In this document: positions 25,658-35,027 of the stretch, piece after piece
Layout of the letters: the number at the start of each line of letters is the position of its first letter
Position numbering within the stretch: position 1 is the first letter of the stretch
Assembly (NCBI GenBank): GCA_913775525.1
Contig: CAJYLH010000037.1
Span: 1-64,000, forward strand
Reading direction: 5' to 3'
Origin: an uncultured Chryseobacterium sp.
Lineage (GTDB): Bacteria; Bacteroidota; Bacteroidia; Flavobacteriales; Weeksellaceae
Length of the DNA: 64,000 bases
Program-made: the position numbers and the translations under genes
The notes under the pieces: generated by a model
Told to the model about the DNA's origin: nothing
The model's database searches: none
The model's input: the letters and a program-made list of their open reading frames with translations, nothing else

Positions 25658-25704
25658 TTGATTATTCATTAAAATATTGAATTAGGTTAAAGAAAAATGC
25701 AAAA

Positions 25705-25736
25705 TTTGATATAAAAAGTTTATAGATGTAGATTTG
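25705..25736 (+). promoter_or_regulatory. Promoter of dnaE (TTTG - 20 nt - TAGATTTG)
   Basis: TTTG at 25705-25708, 20-nt spacing, TAGATTTG at 25729-25736: a full consensus promoter. It predicts a leader of about 110 nt that carries a 35-codon ORF. Confidence 0.65.
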
Positions 25737-25752
25737 TACTGACTATTTTTTT

Positions 25753-25860
25753 ATGGAAATTTTAGGTGTATATTATGATTTCATTCATTTCAAAAGAGAA
25801 AAAAATAAAGTAACTTTACAAGCTCTTTTAACGAAAAGCCAGAAAATTACATGTATTTAG
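25753..25860 (+). CDS. Possible 35-residue upstream ORF overlapping the dnaE start
   Basis: The first ATG after the predicted dnaE promoter opens a 35-codon frame (MEILGVYYDFIHFKREKNKV and on) whose TAG stop lies 10 nt inside dnaE, in another frame. If translated, it would couple or limit dnaE initiation. It is not recognised as a known peptide, and chance is a real alternative. Confidence 0.3.
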   Translation: MEILGVYYDFIHFKREKNKVTLQALLTKSQKITCI

Positions 25861-28800
25861 TTTTTGACACAGAAACCACTGGTTTACCGAAGAATTTCAA
25901 TGCTCCCCTTTCAGATTCAGAGAACTGGCCAAGAATGGTGCAGATCGCCTGGCAGTTGCATGATGATGATGGGGAATTAATTGAAAATCAGGATTATATA
26001 ATCAAACCGGAAGGTTATGATATTCCGTTTAACGCGGCAAGGATCCACGGTATCACCACCAAGATTGCCAATGATGAAGGTCGTGACCTGCAGGAAGTGC
26101 TTGAAGAGTTTTCAAAAGTTCTCGATAGGGTACGTATTGTATCCGGACATAACGTAGAGTTCGATTACAATATCGTAGGAGCTGAGTTTTTCAGGAAAAA
26201 CATGAAGGATAACCTTCAGGAAAAGCCTAAGGCGGATACCATGATTCTGGGTACCGACTTCTGCCAGCTCGGTGGCGGAAGGGGAGGCAGATTCAAGCCG
26301 CCTAAACTGGAAGAACTGTACGAAAAATTATACGGAAATAAGTTTGATGAAGCGCACAATGCCGCAGCTGACGTTAATGCAACAGCCCAGGTATTTTTTG
26401 AAATGATGCGTGTGGGGATTATTCCTGCTGAACTGCTGAAAATTTCCGAAGATCAGTTAAGGTATTTCCAGACGCTTTATCCGGGGCCGATACAGCCTTT
26501 CGATATTGTGATCAGAAGGCAGGTTGCCGATTTCCATAATAAAAAGAAGCAGACTGATTTCGGAAGTATTGACGATATTGATCTGGGTAAATATTTCAAT
26601 TTTGATAATCATAGTGTATTCTCAACGCTAACTGCTACCAGCGGGATTTCTGATCTGATTAAGAAAGCTGTTGATGACAACTTTCCTGCGGTAGGAATGG
26701 TGGACCTGGGTAATATGATGGGAGCCTTTAAGTTTGTCTCTGCCGTAGAATCACTGAATTCGGACCGAAACAAAAAGTATAAGGAGTACCTGGCTAAAAA
26801 GCAGGAAGCAGAGGAAAGCGGAACGGAATTCAATGAAGCTGAACCTGCAGCCGAACCGCTTATTCCAATTGTAGGCTGTGAGTTTTATATCTCTGACCGC
26901 TATGAGCAGAAGCAGTTCACGAAAGATGATCCCGACAGAAGGACCCAGGTGGTGCTCCTGGCCAAAGATTTTAACGGATATAAGAATTTAGCCAAGCTTT
27001 CCAGCATCGGTTTTCTTAAAGGATTTTACTTTGGCGTACCGAGGGTCAGCAGGGAACTGATTGCGCAGTATAAAGAAGGGTTGATTGCCCTGACTTCAGG
27101 AATTAACGGCGATATCCCGGATGCGATCCTTAATACCGGTGAGCAGAAGGGTGAAGAACTCTTTAAATGGTGGAAAGATACCTTTGAAGATGATTTTTAT
27201 GTACAGATCCAGAACCACAACCTTCCTGAAGAAGAGCACTTAAACGGTGTACTGCTTTATTTTGCGGATAAATATAACGTGAAGATCCTGGCGCAGAATG
27301 AAACGTTCTATACCAATAAGGATGATTCCAATATCCAGGATATCGTAAGCTGTATCAAAGATGGTGAAAAGCTAACAACACCTGTTGGAAAAGGCTTTGG
27401 TAAAAGAAGGGGACTGGCAACGCAGGAATACTATATTAAAAACAGGGATGAAATCAAGGAAGCCTTCCTGGCTTACCCTGATGCGTTTGACGCTTACGGG
27501 GAGTTCCTGGCGAAATTCAGCCCATATACCCTGAAAAGGGATGTCCTGCTTCCTAAATTTGATATCCCTGAGGAATTTGTGCATCCTGAAGATGATGTGG
27601 ATGGAGGAAAAAGAGGGGAGATGGCTTACCTTACTCACCTCACTTATGAGGGAGCAAGGAAAAAGTATGCCGAGATTACGGAGGAAATTAAAGAACGTCT
27701 TGATTTCGAGCTGGACGTTATTGCCAATACAGGGTATCCGGGATATTTCCTTATTGTACAGGACTTCTGTAATGAAGCCCGGAATATGGGCGTTTGGGTT
27801 GGCCCGGGAAGGGGATCGGCAGCAGGATCAGCCGTTGCCTACTGTATCGGAATTACCAATGTCGACCCGATTGCATATGACCTCCTGTTTGAGCGGTTCC
27901 TGAATCCGGAAAGGATTTCCATGCCCGATATCGATATTGACTTCGATGATGAAGGACGGGATAAGATTATCAAATGGGTTATTGAGAAGTACGGACAAAG
28001 CCAGGTGGCGCAAATTATTACCTATTCAGTACTGGGTGGGAAATCTGCGATTAAAGATGCCGGAAGGGTTCTTGATCTTCCCATTCCGGATACCAATAAC
28101 ATTGCCAAGCTTATTCCATCCACACCGGGGATGAATATTGCCAAAGCCCTGTCGAAATATGATAAACTGAGGCCGGAAGACCAGATGCTGGTTGACGAAA
28201 TGAGGTTTGTGCTGAATAATCCTGATGATCCGCGTTTCGGAGTACTGGCAAGTGCAAAAAAGATGGAAGGCTGTATCAGGAATACGGGGATTCATGCGTG
28301 TGGGGTTATTATTACGCCGGAAGATGTCAGCAACCTCGTTCCGGTAACCATAGCAGCAAAAGACGCTGATATCCTGGTTTCCCAGTTCGATAACTCGGTA
28401 GCGGAAAGTGCAGGCCTGCTTAAAATGGATTTTCTGGGGCTCAGGACACTGACCATCATTAAAGATGCGATAAAAATAGTAAAGGAAAAACACGGAATAG
28501 ATATCAATCCGGATGATATACCTCTGGATGATGCCAAAACTTACCAGCTGTTTAAAGAAGGGAGGACGATCGGGATCTTCCAGTATGAAAGTCCGGGAAT
28601 GCAGAAATATATGAGGGAGCTGAAGCCAACGGTTTTTGCTGACCTTATCGCCATGAATGCATTATACCGCCCGGGTCCTATCAAGTATATCCCGAATTTC
28701 ATCAACAGGAAGCACGGTATTGAAGAAATTGTTTATGATTTGCCTGAAACCGAAGAATACCTGAAGGAAACCTATGGTATTACCGTATATCAGGAGCAGG

Positions 28801-30512
28801 TAATGCTGTTGTCCCAGAAGCTGGCCAACTTTACCAAAGGTGAAGCGGACACGCTGAGAAAGGCGATGGGTAAAAAGCAGATCGATGTTCTGAATAAAAT
28901 GTATCCGAAATTCATTGAAGGCGGAAAGAAGAACAACCTGGACGAAGAGAAGCTTAATAAGATCTGGAATGACTGGAAAGCCTTTGCCGAATATGCCTTT
29001 AACAAATCCCATTCCACCTGCTATGCATTGGTTGCTTATCATACGGCTTACCTTAAAGCCAATTACCCTGCAGAATATATGGCCAGTGTAATGAGCAATA
29101 ACATCAACAATACGGCCCAGATTACCATGTTTATGGAAGATTGTAAAAGTATGGGAGTCGATGTTCTGGGGCCGGATGTCAATGAATCGCAGTATAAGTT
29201 CTCTGTGAACGAAAAAGGACAGATCCGTTTCGGATTAGGAGCAATCAAAGGAATTGGTGAGGGGCCGAGTGAAGCCATTACCCGTGAGCGTGAAAACGGA
29301 AGGTTCAGAAATATCTATGACTTCTTCGAGCGTATCCTTCCTTCACAGATGAACAAGAGGGTGGCGGAAAGCTTAGTAGTGGCCGGTGCTTTCGATGAAC
29401 TGGATTCGTACCACCGGGGCCAGTATTTCGATATTGATTCGGCAGGAAGAACCAACCTGGAAAGACTGATCAGATACGGGCAAAGTTTCCAGGAAAGCAA
29501 AAATGAAATGGAGCATTCCCTTTTTGCGGATTTTGCCGAAGAGGTACAGATTGAGCAGCCTAAACTGCCTCCATGTCCGGAATGGCCGAATATGCATAAA
29601 CTGAATAAGGAAAAGGAGATTATCGGCTTCTACCTTTCGGCTCATCCGCTGGATGAATTCAGGTATCATTTCCAGTTTATGCAGGGACAGCTGTCCAAGA
29701 AAAAAGTGCTGGAAAAAGATGATGAAGAGAAAATCACCCAGGATGCACCGCCTGTTCTTGAGCCGGAAGCTCAGTTTGATGCTGTAGATATCACAGAAAT
29801 TGTTCCGGATGAAATTATTGCCGGTGAAGAAGAAATTATAGAAGAGACCACCAAAAAAGCAGAGCCTAAAGGAACGTTCGGCTTTCTGAACCTGGATGAG
29901 GTAGATGCCTACAAAGAGCAGGCTTTTGCCCATAAGCAGGAAGAGCTTTTTGAAGAAAAAAAGAAAGACTGGAAACAGATCCAGAAAGAGCGCGAAAACG
30001 GCGGTGGCGGAAAAGAGTATACCGTTGCCGGGCTTATTACCGAATACCGCGTTCAGGATGGCTTCCGGAGCGGGGAAAAAGTGGCCTTCCTAACCCTGGA
30101 AGATTATTCGGGCTCCTACTCATTCAGGCTTGGAGACCGGGATTATATGCGGCTGAAAGAAAAACTGGAGGTGCAGAGGTTCGTGATCCTTAAAATTAAA
30201 TTTGCGCAGGTAAAGGATGGCCGTGTATTTGTGAACGTGAATGAAGTGATTGAGCTTCAGGAGGCATTTGAACGCTTTGCAAAAAGCATCTCTCTGGTGA
30301 TGGACGTCATGGATTTCCGGCAGGAAGACCTTATATTTTTCCGGAATATAGTGGAAAAAAACAGAGGCGACCAGAAACTGAAATTCTTTATTAAAAATAC
30401 AGAAGATGAGGTACCGCTGGAAGTACAGTCTATGAAACATTCGGTAAGCCTGAACGGTGATCTGATCAAAGAGATACAGCTCCTCAATAAATATGAATTT
30501 TACCTGAATTAG
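25851..30512 (+). CDS. dnaE: DNA polymerase III alpha subunit with N-terminal proofreading exonuclease
   Basis: Replicative polymerase of 1553 residues, about 400 longer than E. coli DnaE. Residues 1-190 are a DnaQ-like DEDDh exonuclease: Asp6/Glu8 in FDTETTG, GHNVEFDYN, and AHNAAADVNA. A PHP domain follows from about 250, but its metal motifs look damaged: DNHSVFS at 252-258 in place of HxHSxYS, and VDLG at 284-287 in place of TDHG. The palm has PDIDIDF (catalytic Asp693, Asp695) and the third Asp860 in KMDFLGL. HhH and tau-binding regions follow, then an acidic linker (about 1290-1340) and an OB-fold (YTVAGLITEYRVQDGF). The fused exonuclease suggests proofreading in cis, with no need for PHP activity. 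Own promoter and terminator. Confidence 0.96.
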   Translation: MYLVFDTETTGLPKNFNAPLSDSENWPRMVQIAWQLHDDDGELIENQDYIIKPEGYDIPFNAARIHGITTKIANDEGRDLQEVLEEFSKVLDRVRIVSGHNVEFDYNIVGAEFFRKNMKDNLQEKPKADTMILGTDFCQLGGGRGGRFKPPKLEELYEKLYGNKFDEAHNAAADVNATAQVFFEMMRVGIIPAELLKISEDQLRYFQTLYPGPIQPFDIVIRRQVADFHNKKKQTDFGSIDDIDLGKYFNFDNHSVFSTLTATSGISDLIKKAVDDNFPAVGMVDLGNMMGAFKFVSAVESLNSDRNKKYKEYLAKKQEAEESGTEFNEAEPAAEPLIPIVGCEFYISDRYEQKQFTKDDPDRRTQVVLLAKDFNGYKNLAKLSSIGFLKGFYFGVPRVSRELIAQYKEGLIALTSGINGDIPDAILNTGEQKGEELFKWWKDTFEDDFYVQIQNHNLPEEEHLNGVLLYFADKYNVKILAQNETFYTNKDDSNIQDIVSCIKDGEKLTTPVGKGFGKRRGLATQEYYIKNRDEIKEAFLAYPDAFDAYGEFLAKFSPYTLKRDVLLPKFDIPEEFVHPEDDVDGGKRGEMAYLTHLTYEGARKKYAEITEEIKERLDFELDVIANTGYPGYFLIVQDFCNEARNMGVWVGPGRGSAAGSAVAYCIGITNVDPIAYDLLFERFLNPERISMPDIDIDFDDEGRDKIIKWVIEKYGQSQVAQIITYSVLGGKSAIKDAGRVLDLPIPDTNNIAKLIPSTPGMNIAKALSKYDKLRPEDQMLVDEMRFVLNNPDDPRFGVLASAKKMEGCIRNTGIHACGVIITPEDVSNLVPVTIAAKDADILVSQFDNSVAESAGLLKMDFLGLRTLTIIKDAIKIVKEKHGIDINPDDIPLDDAKTYQLFKEGRTIGIFQYESPGMQKYMRELKPTVFADLIAMNALYRPGPIKYIPNFINRKHGIEEIVYDLPETEEYLKETYGITVYQEQVMLLSQKLANFTKGEADTLRKAMGKKQIDVLNKMYPKFIEGGKKNNLDEEKLNKIWNDWKAFAEYAFNKSHSTCYALVAYHTAYLKANYPAEYMASVMSNNINNTAQITMFMEDCKSMGVDVLGPDVNESQYKFSVNEKGQIRFGLGAIKGIGEGPSEAITRERENGRFRNIYDFFERILPSQMNKRVAESLVVAGAFDELDSYHRGQYFDIDSAGRTNLERLIRYGQSFQESKNEMEHSLFADFAEEVQIEQPKLPPCPEWPNMHKLNKEKEIIGFYLSAHPLDEFRYHFQFMQGQLSKKKVLEKDDEEKITQDAPPVLEPEAQFDAVDITEIVPDEIIAGEEEIIEETTKKAEPKGTFGFLNLDEVDAYKEQAFAHKQEELFEEKKKDWKQIQKERENGGGGKEYTVAGLITEYRVQDGFRSGEKVAFLTLEDYSGSYSFRLGDRDYMRLKEKLEVQRFVILKIKFAQVKDGRVFVNVNEVIELQEAFERFAKSISLVMDVMDFRQEDLIFFRNIVEKNRGDQKLKFFIKNTEDEVPLEVQSMKHSVSLNGDLIKEIQLLNKYEFYLN

Positions 30513-30531
30513 GAGCAGTAAATACAATATA

Positions 30532-30562
30532 CAAAAAGTGGCCATGGCCACTTTTTGTTTTT
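30532..30562 (+). terminator. Palindromic terminator after dnaE
   Basis: Perfect palindrome from 30532 to 30557 with centre AGTGGCCATGGCCACT, followed by T-rich sequence. Confidence 0.88.
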
Positions 30563-30749
30563 AACAATGGTTTCTTCAGTTATGAAAATCATATTGTATA
30601 GGATAGTGTAATATACTGAATGATTTGTTGGACAGGTACTTCTGATTACAGGTCATTTTTAATTTCATTGTATTATTGATAATTGTATTTTTTGTTAATC
30701 GAATTGAAATTTTAATGAAAATTTTTTAATTATAACTCGATATATTTTT

Positions 30750-30757
30750 TATTTTTG
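30750..30757 (+). promoter_or_regulatory. Candidate -7 element of the type A surface protein array
   Basis: TATTTTTG (TAnnTTTG), 11 nt before the small ORF and about 230 nt before the surface protein start. No clear -33 element. Confidence 0.45.
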
Positions 30758-30768
30758 CAGAAAATATA

Positions 30769-30843
30769 ATGATGATGAAAAATTACAGATTTCTATTCCT
30801 TATCATGAAATTGCTCCGCAGCTGGCATTGGTTATCGTACTGA
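30769..30843 (+). CDS. Possible 24-residue leader peptide
   Basis: A mini-ORF starting with three ATG codons encodes MMMKNYRFLFLIMKLLRSWH plus WLSY. It sits immediately after a -7 element and before a stretch able to fold, upstream of a 1248-residue secreted protein. It is short, hydrophobic-basic and ends with a Trp/His/Tyr-rich segment. It could be a leader peptide; no homology is known to me. Confidence 0.3.
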   Translation: MMMKNYRFLFLIMKLLRSWHWLSY

Positions 30844-30990
30844 AATAATAAAGGGAAATAATAATAATAATACCATCCCTCCAATGATTCCCAACAATAT
30901 TATTGTTGTTAATGCATGCTCGTTGACCGCTTGCATCATCAATACTATCAAAACTACACATAATTTTATATATTTTAAATTTTACGATTT

Positions 30991-33900
30991 ATGAAGAAAC
31001 TTTTACTGACGTGTCTGGTGGCTCTAGGTACTGCTGCCTATGCGCAGGTAGGTCCTCCTCAGTCTGTAAGCCCAAACTCTAACAATGGGTACGGATTTAC
31101 GCAGAGCAGCGGGACATATACTCCTTTGAGTGCCTCAAGAACCATCTGGCAGGCAGGTGCTGCCATAGGTACTAATGCCGTTTCCGGTGAAATTACGATT
31201 CCTGCTTTTAAATTTAACGGGAAATCGTATACCTCCCTTTTCATCAGCAATAATGGATTTATAACTTTTGGTAAGGTTCCGCTGGCTGCAACGACTTCGG
31301 GTCTTTCAACCAATTCGCCGGTTCCGAATCTTACTGAAGGGGCAGTGGCAGGATTTTCTGCGGACCTGATCAATGCCAATACTTCCACTTCCGAGATTTC
31401 TTATGAGACCTCCGGAAATAAATTCACGGTACAATTTACTGATGTAAAGGTGAGTGGCGGATCTTCCGCACAGCTGCTGAACTTTCAGATCCAGCTGGAT
31501 TTATCGGCAAATACCGTTGCCATTATATATGGAAACTGTGTTTCCGGAACTTCTACAGCTACAGGCCAGTTAGGAGTTAGAGGTAATGACGGTGTTGGAG
31601 ATGTCAATAACAGGACAGGAACCAACTGGACTTCCACAACAGCGGGTACTTCGAACAGTTCAAGCTGTACTTTAGGAACTACGAACGGAACTACTGTACC
31701 TGCTGCCGGCCTTACATTGGTTTACACGCCGGGAACCTGGCTGGCTGCACCTTCTTCTTATGCATCTTTGCCGTTTAATGAAGATTTTTCTACCTGGGCT
31801 AATGGGAATTCTACTGCAGATCTTCCTAATGCTTCTTACTGGAGGACATGGCCTTCCCGTGGAAACAACAGCTGGAGGCAAAGTGATATTTCAACCGCTA
31901 ATGTTAATTTTACCAGTACTTCAGGATGGTATAACAATACAGAAGGGACAACGACGGCTATTGCTGCTCCTGCTGTAGCACCTGCTGCAAGGTTCCATTC
32001 CTATTATGCCACTGCCGGCCTCACCGGGAATATGGATCTGTATGTCAATCTTGCTTCCGGAGGTAACGGACTAAGGATTTTATCCTTCGATTACAGGAAT
32101 AATAGCGGAACTGATAAACTTGACGTTTTATTATCTACTGATGGCGGAGCGACGTTTAGCAGCCTTGGATCGCTGACGACCAATTCTTCCTGGACGAAAC
32201 CGTCTTATATCATCAATTCCAATGCTTCCAATGCCATCGTAAGGCTTGCGGCAACTTCTGATTACGGCTCAGATGATATTTTTGTAGACAACCTGAATAT
32301 TTCGGTTTCTACAACACCGCCGCCATGTGTGACAATAACATCTCCTGCCAACGCTGCTACCGGGACATCCCTGACGCCGACTTTAACATGGAATACCTCC
32401 GTAGGAGCAGTTTCTTATAAGTTAAGCGTAGGGACAACATCAGGAGCTTCTGATATTATGAATGCTGTTGATGTAGGAAATGTAACCACGTACACCATTC
32501 CTGCTGCATCAGCTCTGCTGTACGGAAAGACCTATTATGCAAAGGTATCACCGTCAAACAGCAACGGAACAGCAACGGGCTGTACGGAAACTTCATTTAC
32601 CACCAAGAATATTGGCTGCCCTACAGTAACCCTGCCGGCTTCCAATGCGATCAATGCATCACTGACGCCTACCATTACCTGGAGCAGTGTTACTGATGCT
32701 ACAGGTTACCGTTTAACAGTCGGAACAACTCCGGGAGCATCGAATGTGCTCAATAATGTGGATCTTGGAAATGTGACGACTTACACGCTTTCCACTCCGC
32801 TGAATTATGCTACTACCTATTATTATACGGTTAATGCCTACACATCAACCAGTAATTCTGCATCGTGCACCGAAAGAATATTTACGACGGTGTGTCAGCC
32901 GACCACAGCTCCGTATACGCAGAACTTCGATACTACAGCGGTAGGCTCATCAAGCAATACCAATGCTCCTGCATGTTGGACTTATGTAGAGACATCAGGT
33001 TCTGCCGGGTACGGATATGTTTCTTCTACATTACCAGCCTCTGCTCCTAACTGCTATTATCTGTATAATGCCTCAGCTACCACAGGGAATATCATGCTTG
33101 TTTCTCCGCAGACGACCAATCTTGCAGACGGAACAAGAAGGGTACGATTTTTAGCCAAAGGAGGTTCTGCCGGATATGTATTACAGGTAGGAACGGTTTC
33201 TGATATTTCCAATCCGGCTTCATTTACCGCCATCGGAAATTCTATAACCCTTACCAGCGCATGGGCACAGTATATTGTGAATATTCCTGCCGGAACAGAT
33301 CAAAACCTGGCATTCAGGCACGGACTGGGAGGTACAACACGATCAATTTATATTGATGATGTCTCCGTTGAAGCTGTACCGGCATGTGTAGAGCCTTCGG
33401 CAACATCTGTTGCCTCTGTAACCTACAAAACGGCAGCAATTGCCTGGACTGCATCATCATCTGCTCCCAACGGAAATTACGATCTGTATGTAAGTACATC
33501 TGCTACAGCACCTGTTGCAGGCACTATGCCTACAGTAACTAATGTAACAGGTCCTTACACATTATCAGCTCTGAATCCTTCAACAACCTATTATGTCTGG
33601 GTAAGATCCAACTGTGTATCTTCCGCAAGTTTGTGGACAGCTGTACCGGTATTTACAACAGCATCTTTCTGTCCTTCCGTTACAACGCCGGCCAATTCTG
33701 CTGTAAACGTTTCTCTTACACCTACCATCACGTGGACTGCTATGACGGGTGCTACCGGATATAAAATATCTATGGGGACAGCTCCGGGTGCTACCGATGT
33801 CATGAACAATATAGATGTAGGAAACGTTTTAACGTATACCGTTGCGACGCCACTGAATACCAGTACGTCATATTTCTATACCGTTAATGCTTATGATGCA

Positions 33901-34737
33901 CAGGTCACGTCACAGTCTTGTACTGAAAGGACATTCAACACTCTATGTGGTCCGATAACGCCTTCATATACCCAGACTTTTGCATCTTTTCCGGGAGCAT
34001 GCTGGGTGAATAATGCAACAGGAGGGACGCCGGCTACAGGTTCTACGGGAACCACCACCTCCGCCCTATGGGTTGAAGATGGTTTCCTGAATAACGGGTC
34101 GGTAGGTTCAGCCAAGTTCAATGCTTACTCATTAGGAAGAACAGGATGGCTTAAAACCCCTGTCTTCAACCTGTCTGCAGGAGGGTACAGAGTGAAATTC
34201 AATTATGGACTCACAAAATATGCGGACATCGCAGCAGGAACTTTAGGTTCTGATGACGTTATTCATCTCCTGGTTTCCCAGGACGGAGGAGCTACATGGA
34301 CTATTTTGAAAACCTGGAATGCTTCCAATTCGCCTTCCAACACATCAAATGAGTACAGTCTTGACTTGGTAGGCTACACTTCTGCCAATACTATGTTTGC
34401 TTTTTATGGAAGTGACGGTACAGTAGATGATGCTGAAGATGTTGATTTCTTTGTAGATAATTTCAAAGTTGAAGCTATACCTACTATGGGAACAATTGAG
34501 ACTGCGGGCAAAAAAGGAATCCAGGTCTATCCTAATCCTTTTGATGTGACGCTTAATCTATCTGATATTTCAGATGTAAAGTCAGTAGGAATAGTTGATG
34601 TTGCCGGAAGATTGGTGAAAACCATTGCCAGTCCTGGTTCTGTTCTTAATCTGGGAGAGCTTAAATCAGGTATGTATATCCTGATGCTTGAAATGAAGGA
34701 TGGCACAAGGCAAAGCTTAAAAGTCATCAAAAAATAA
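30991..34737 (+). CDS. Large secreted modular surface protein, T9SS type A (first of three)
   Basis: A 1248-residue exported protein, probably an adhesin or matrix protein. Signal peptide MKKLLLTCLVALGTAAYAQ. Residues 20-250 form an N-terminal beta domain. Three jelly-roll (cleaved-adhesin/MAM-like) domains each begin with a [P/Y]xxxxF motif (FNEDFSTW about 257, YTQNFDTT about 640, YTQTFASF about 993) and end in an IDDV/VDNF strand. Between them lie about 90-residue Fn3-like modules delimited by Cys-Pro at the start and CTE..F.T at the end (about 445, 543, 894), plus a classical Fn3 at 800-890. The last 73 residues, from QVYPNPF, are a T9SS type A sorting domain. First of three related tandem genes; terminator at 34756. 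Ligand unknown. Confidence 0.85.
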   Translation: MKKLLLTCLVALGTAAYAQVGPPQSVSPNSNNGYGFTQSSGTYTPLSASRTIWQAGAAIGTNAVSGEITIPAFKFNGKSYTSLFISNNGFITFGKVPLAATTSGLSTNSPVPNLTEGAVAGFSADLINANTSTSEISYETSGNKFTVQFTDVKVSGGSSAQLLNFQIQLDLSANTVAIIYGNCVSGTSTATGQLGVRGNDGVGDVNNRTGTNWTSTTAGTSNSSSCTLGTTNGTTVPAAGLTLVYTPGTWLAAPSSYASLPFNEDFSTWANGNSTADLPNASYWRTWPSRGNNSWRQSDISTANVNFTSTSGWYNNTEGTTTAIAAPAVAPAARFHSYYATAGLTGNMDLYVNLASGGNGLRILSFDYRNNSGTDKLDVLLSTDGGATFSSLGSLTTNSSWTKPSYIINSNASNAIVRLAATSDYGSDDIFVDNLNISVSTTPPPCVTITSPANAATGTSLTPTLTWNTSVGAVSYKLSVGTTSGASDIMNAVDVGNVTTYTIPAASALLYGKTYYAKVSPSNSNGTATGCTETSFTTKNIGCPTVTLPASNAINASLTPTITWSSVTDATGYRLTVGTTPGASNVLNNVDLGNVTTYTLSTPLNYATTYYYTVNAYTSTSNSASCTERIFTTVCQPTTAPYTQNFDTTAVGSSSNTNAPACWTYVETSGSAGYGYVSSTLPASAPNCYYLYNASATTGNIMLVSPQTTNLADGTRRVRFLAKGGSAGYVLQVGTVSDISNPASFTAIGNSITLTSAWAQYIVNIPAGTDQNLAFRHGLGGTTRSIYIDDVSVEAVPACVEPSATSVASVTYKTAAIAWTASSSAPNGNYDLYVSTSATAPVAGTMPTVTNVTGPYTLSALNPSTTYYVWVRSNCVSSASLWTAVPVFTTASFCPSVTTPANSAVNVSLTPTITWTAMTGATGYKISMGTAPGATDVMNNIDVGNVLTYTVATPLNTSTSYFYTVNAYDAQVTSQSCTERTFNTLCGPITPSYTQTFASFPGACWVNNATGGTPATGSTGTTTSALWVEDGFLNNGSVGSAKFNAYSLGRTGWLKTPVFNLSAGGYRVKFNYGLTKYADIAAGTLGSDDVIHLLVSQDGGATWTILKTWNASNSPSNTSNEYSLDLVGYTSANTMFAFYGSDGTVDDAEDVDFFVDNFKVEAIPTMGTIETAGKKGIQVYPNPFDVTLNLSDISDVKSVGIVDVAGRLVKTIASPGSVLNLGELKSGMYILMLEMKDGTRQSLKVIKK

Positions 34738-34755
34738 AATAGTCATGATAATATG

Positions 34756-34788
34756 ATAGCAGCTAAAAATTAGCTGCTATTTTTTTTC
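34756..34788 (+). terminator. Terminator after the first type A surface protein gene
   Basis: Eleven-base stem ATAGCAGCTAA/TTAGCTGCTAT with 3-nt loop and a run of T. Confidence 0.9.
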
Positions 34789-34969
34789 AATATAAATAAG
34801 AATATTTGATAAGTGATAATGGTGGAGTTGTATTTTTAATTTATTGAAAATCAATAAATTAATTTAAATCATATAAATGAGATAAAATTAATATTATTAA
34901 ATAATTGTTTAATATTTGATAAATTATATCGTTTTAATAAATTGTATTGATAATTTAAATGATAAATTA

Positions 34970-35001
34970 TTGTGTATGCCTTAAATTTATTTATACATTT
35001 G
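34970..35001 (+). promoter_or_regulatory. Promoter of the second type A surface protein gene
   Basis: TTG (34970-34972), 21 nt, TACATTTG (34994-35001), 26 nt before the ATG. The region before it (34789-34969) is extremely AT-rich with no other signal seen. Confidence 0.55.
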
Positions 35002-35027
35002 TGGTCTAATATAATTTTTTTACCCGT

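Larger units (their letters stand above)
30563..30990 (+). other. Long leader region before the first type A surface protein
   Basis: About 430 bp without a long gene. It holds a -7 element at 30750, a 24-codon ORF at 30769, a (AAT)n microsatellite near 30857-30872, a GGGA...TCCC pairing around it, and the palindrome AACAATATTATTGTT near 30893-30907. The first part (30563-30740) is plain AT-rich spacer. Confidence 0.55.

Noticed and set aside
25851-30512. A possible frameshift or misassembly joining dnaQ and dnaE
   Set aside because: The frame is continuous, exonuclease motifs are complete, and the linker is not degenerate; a true fusion is the simpler reading.
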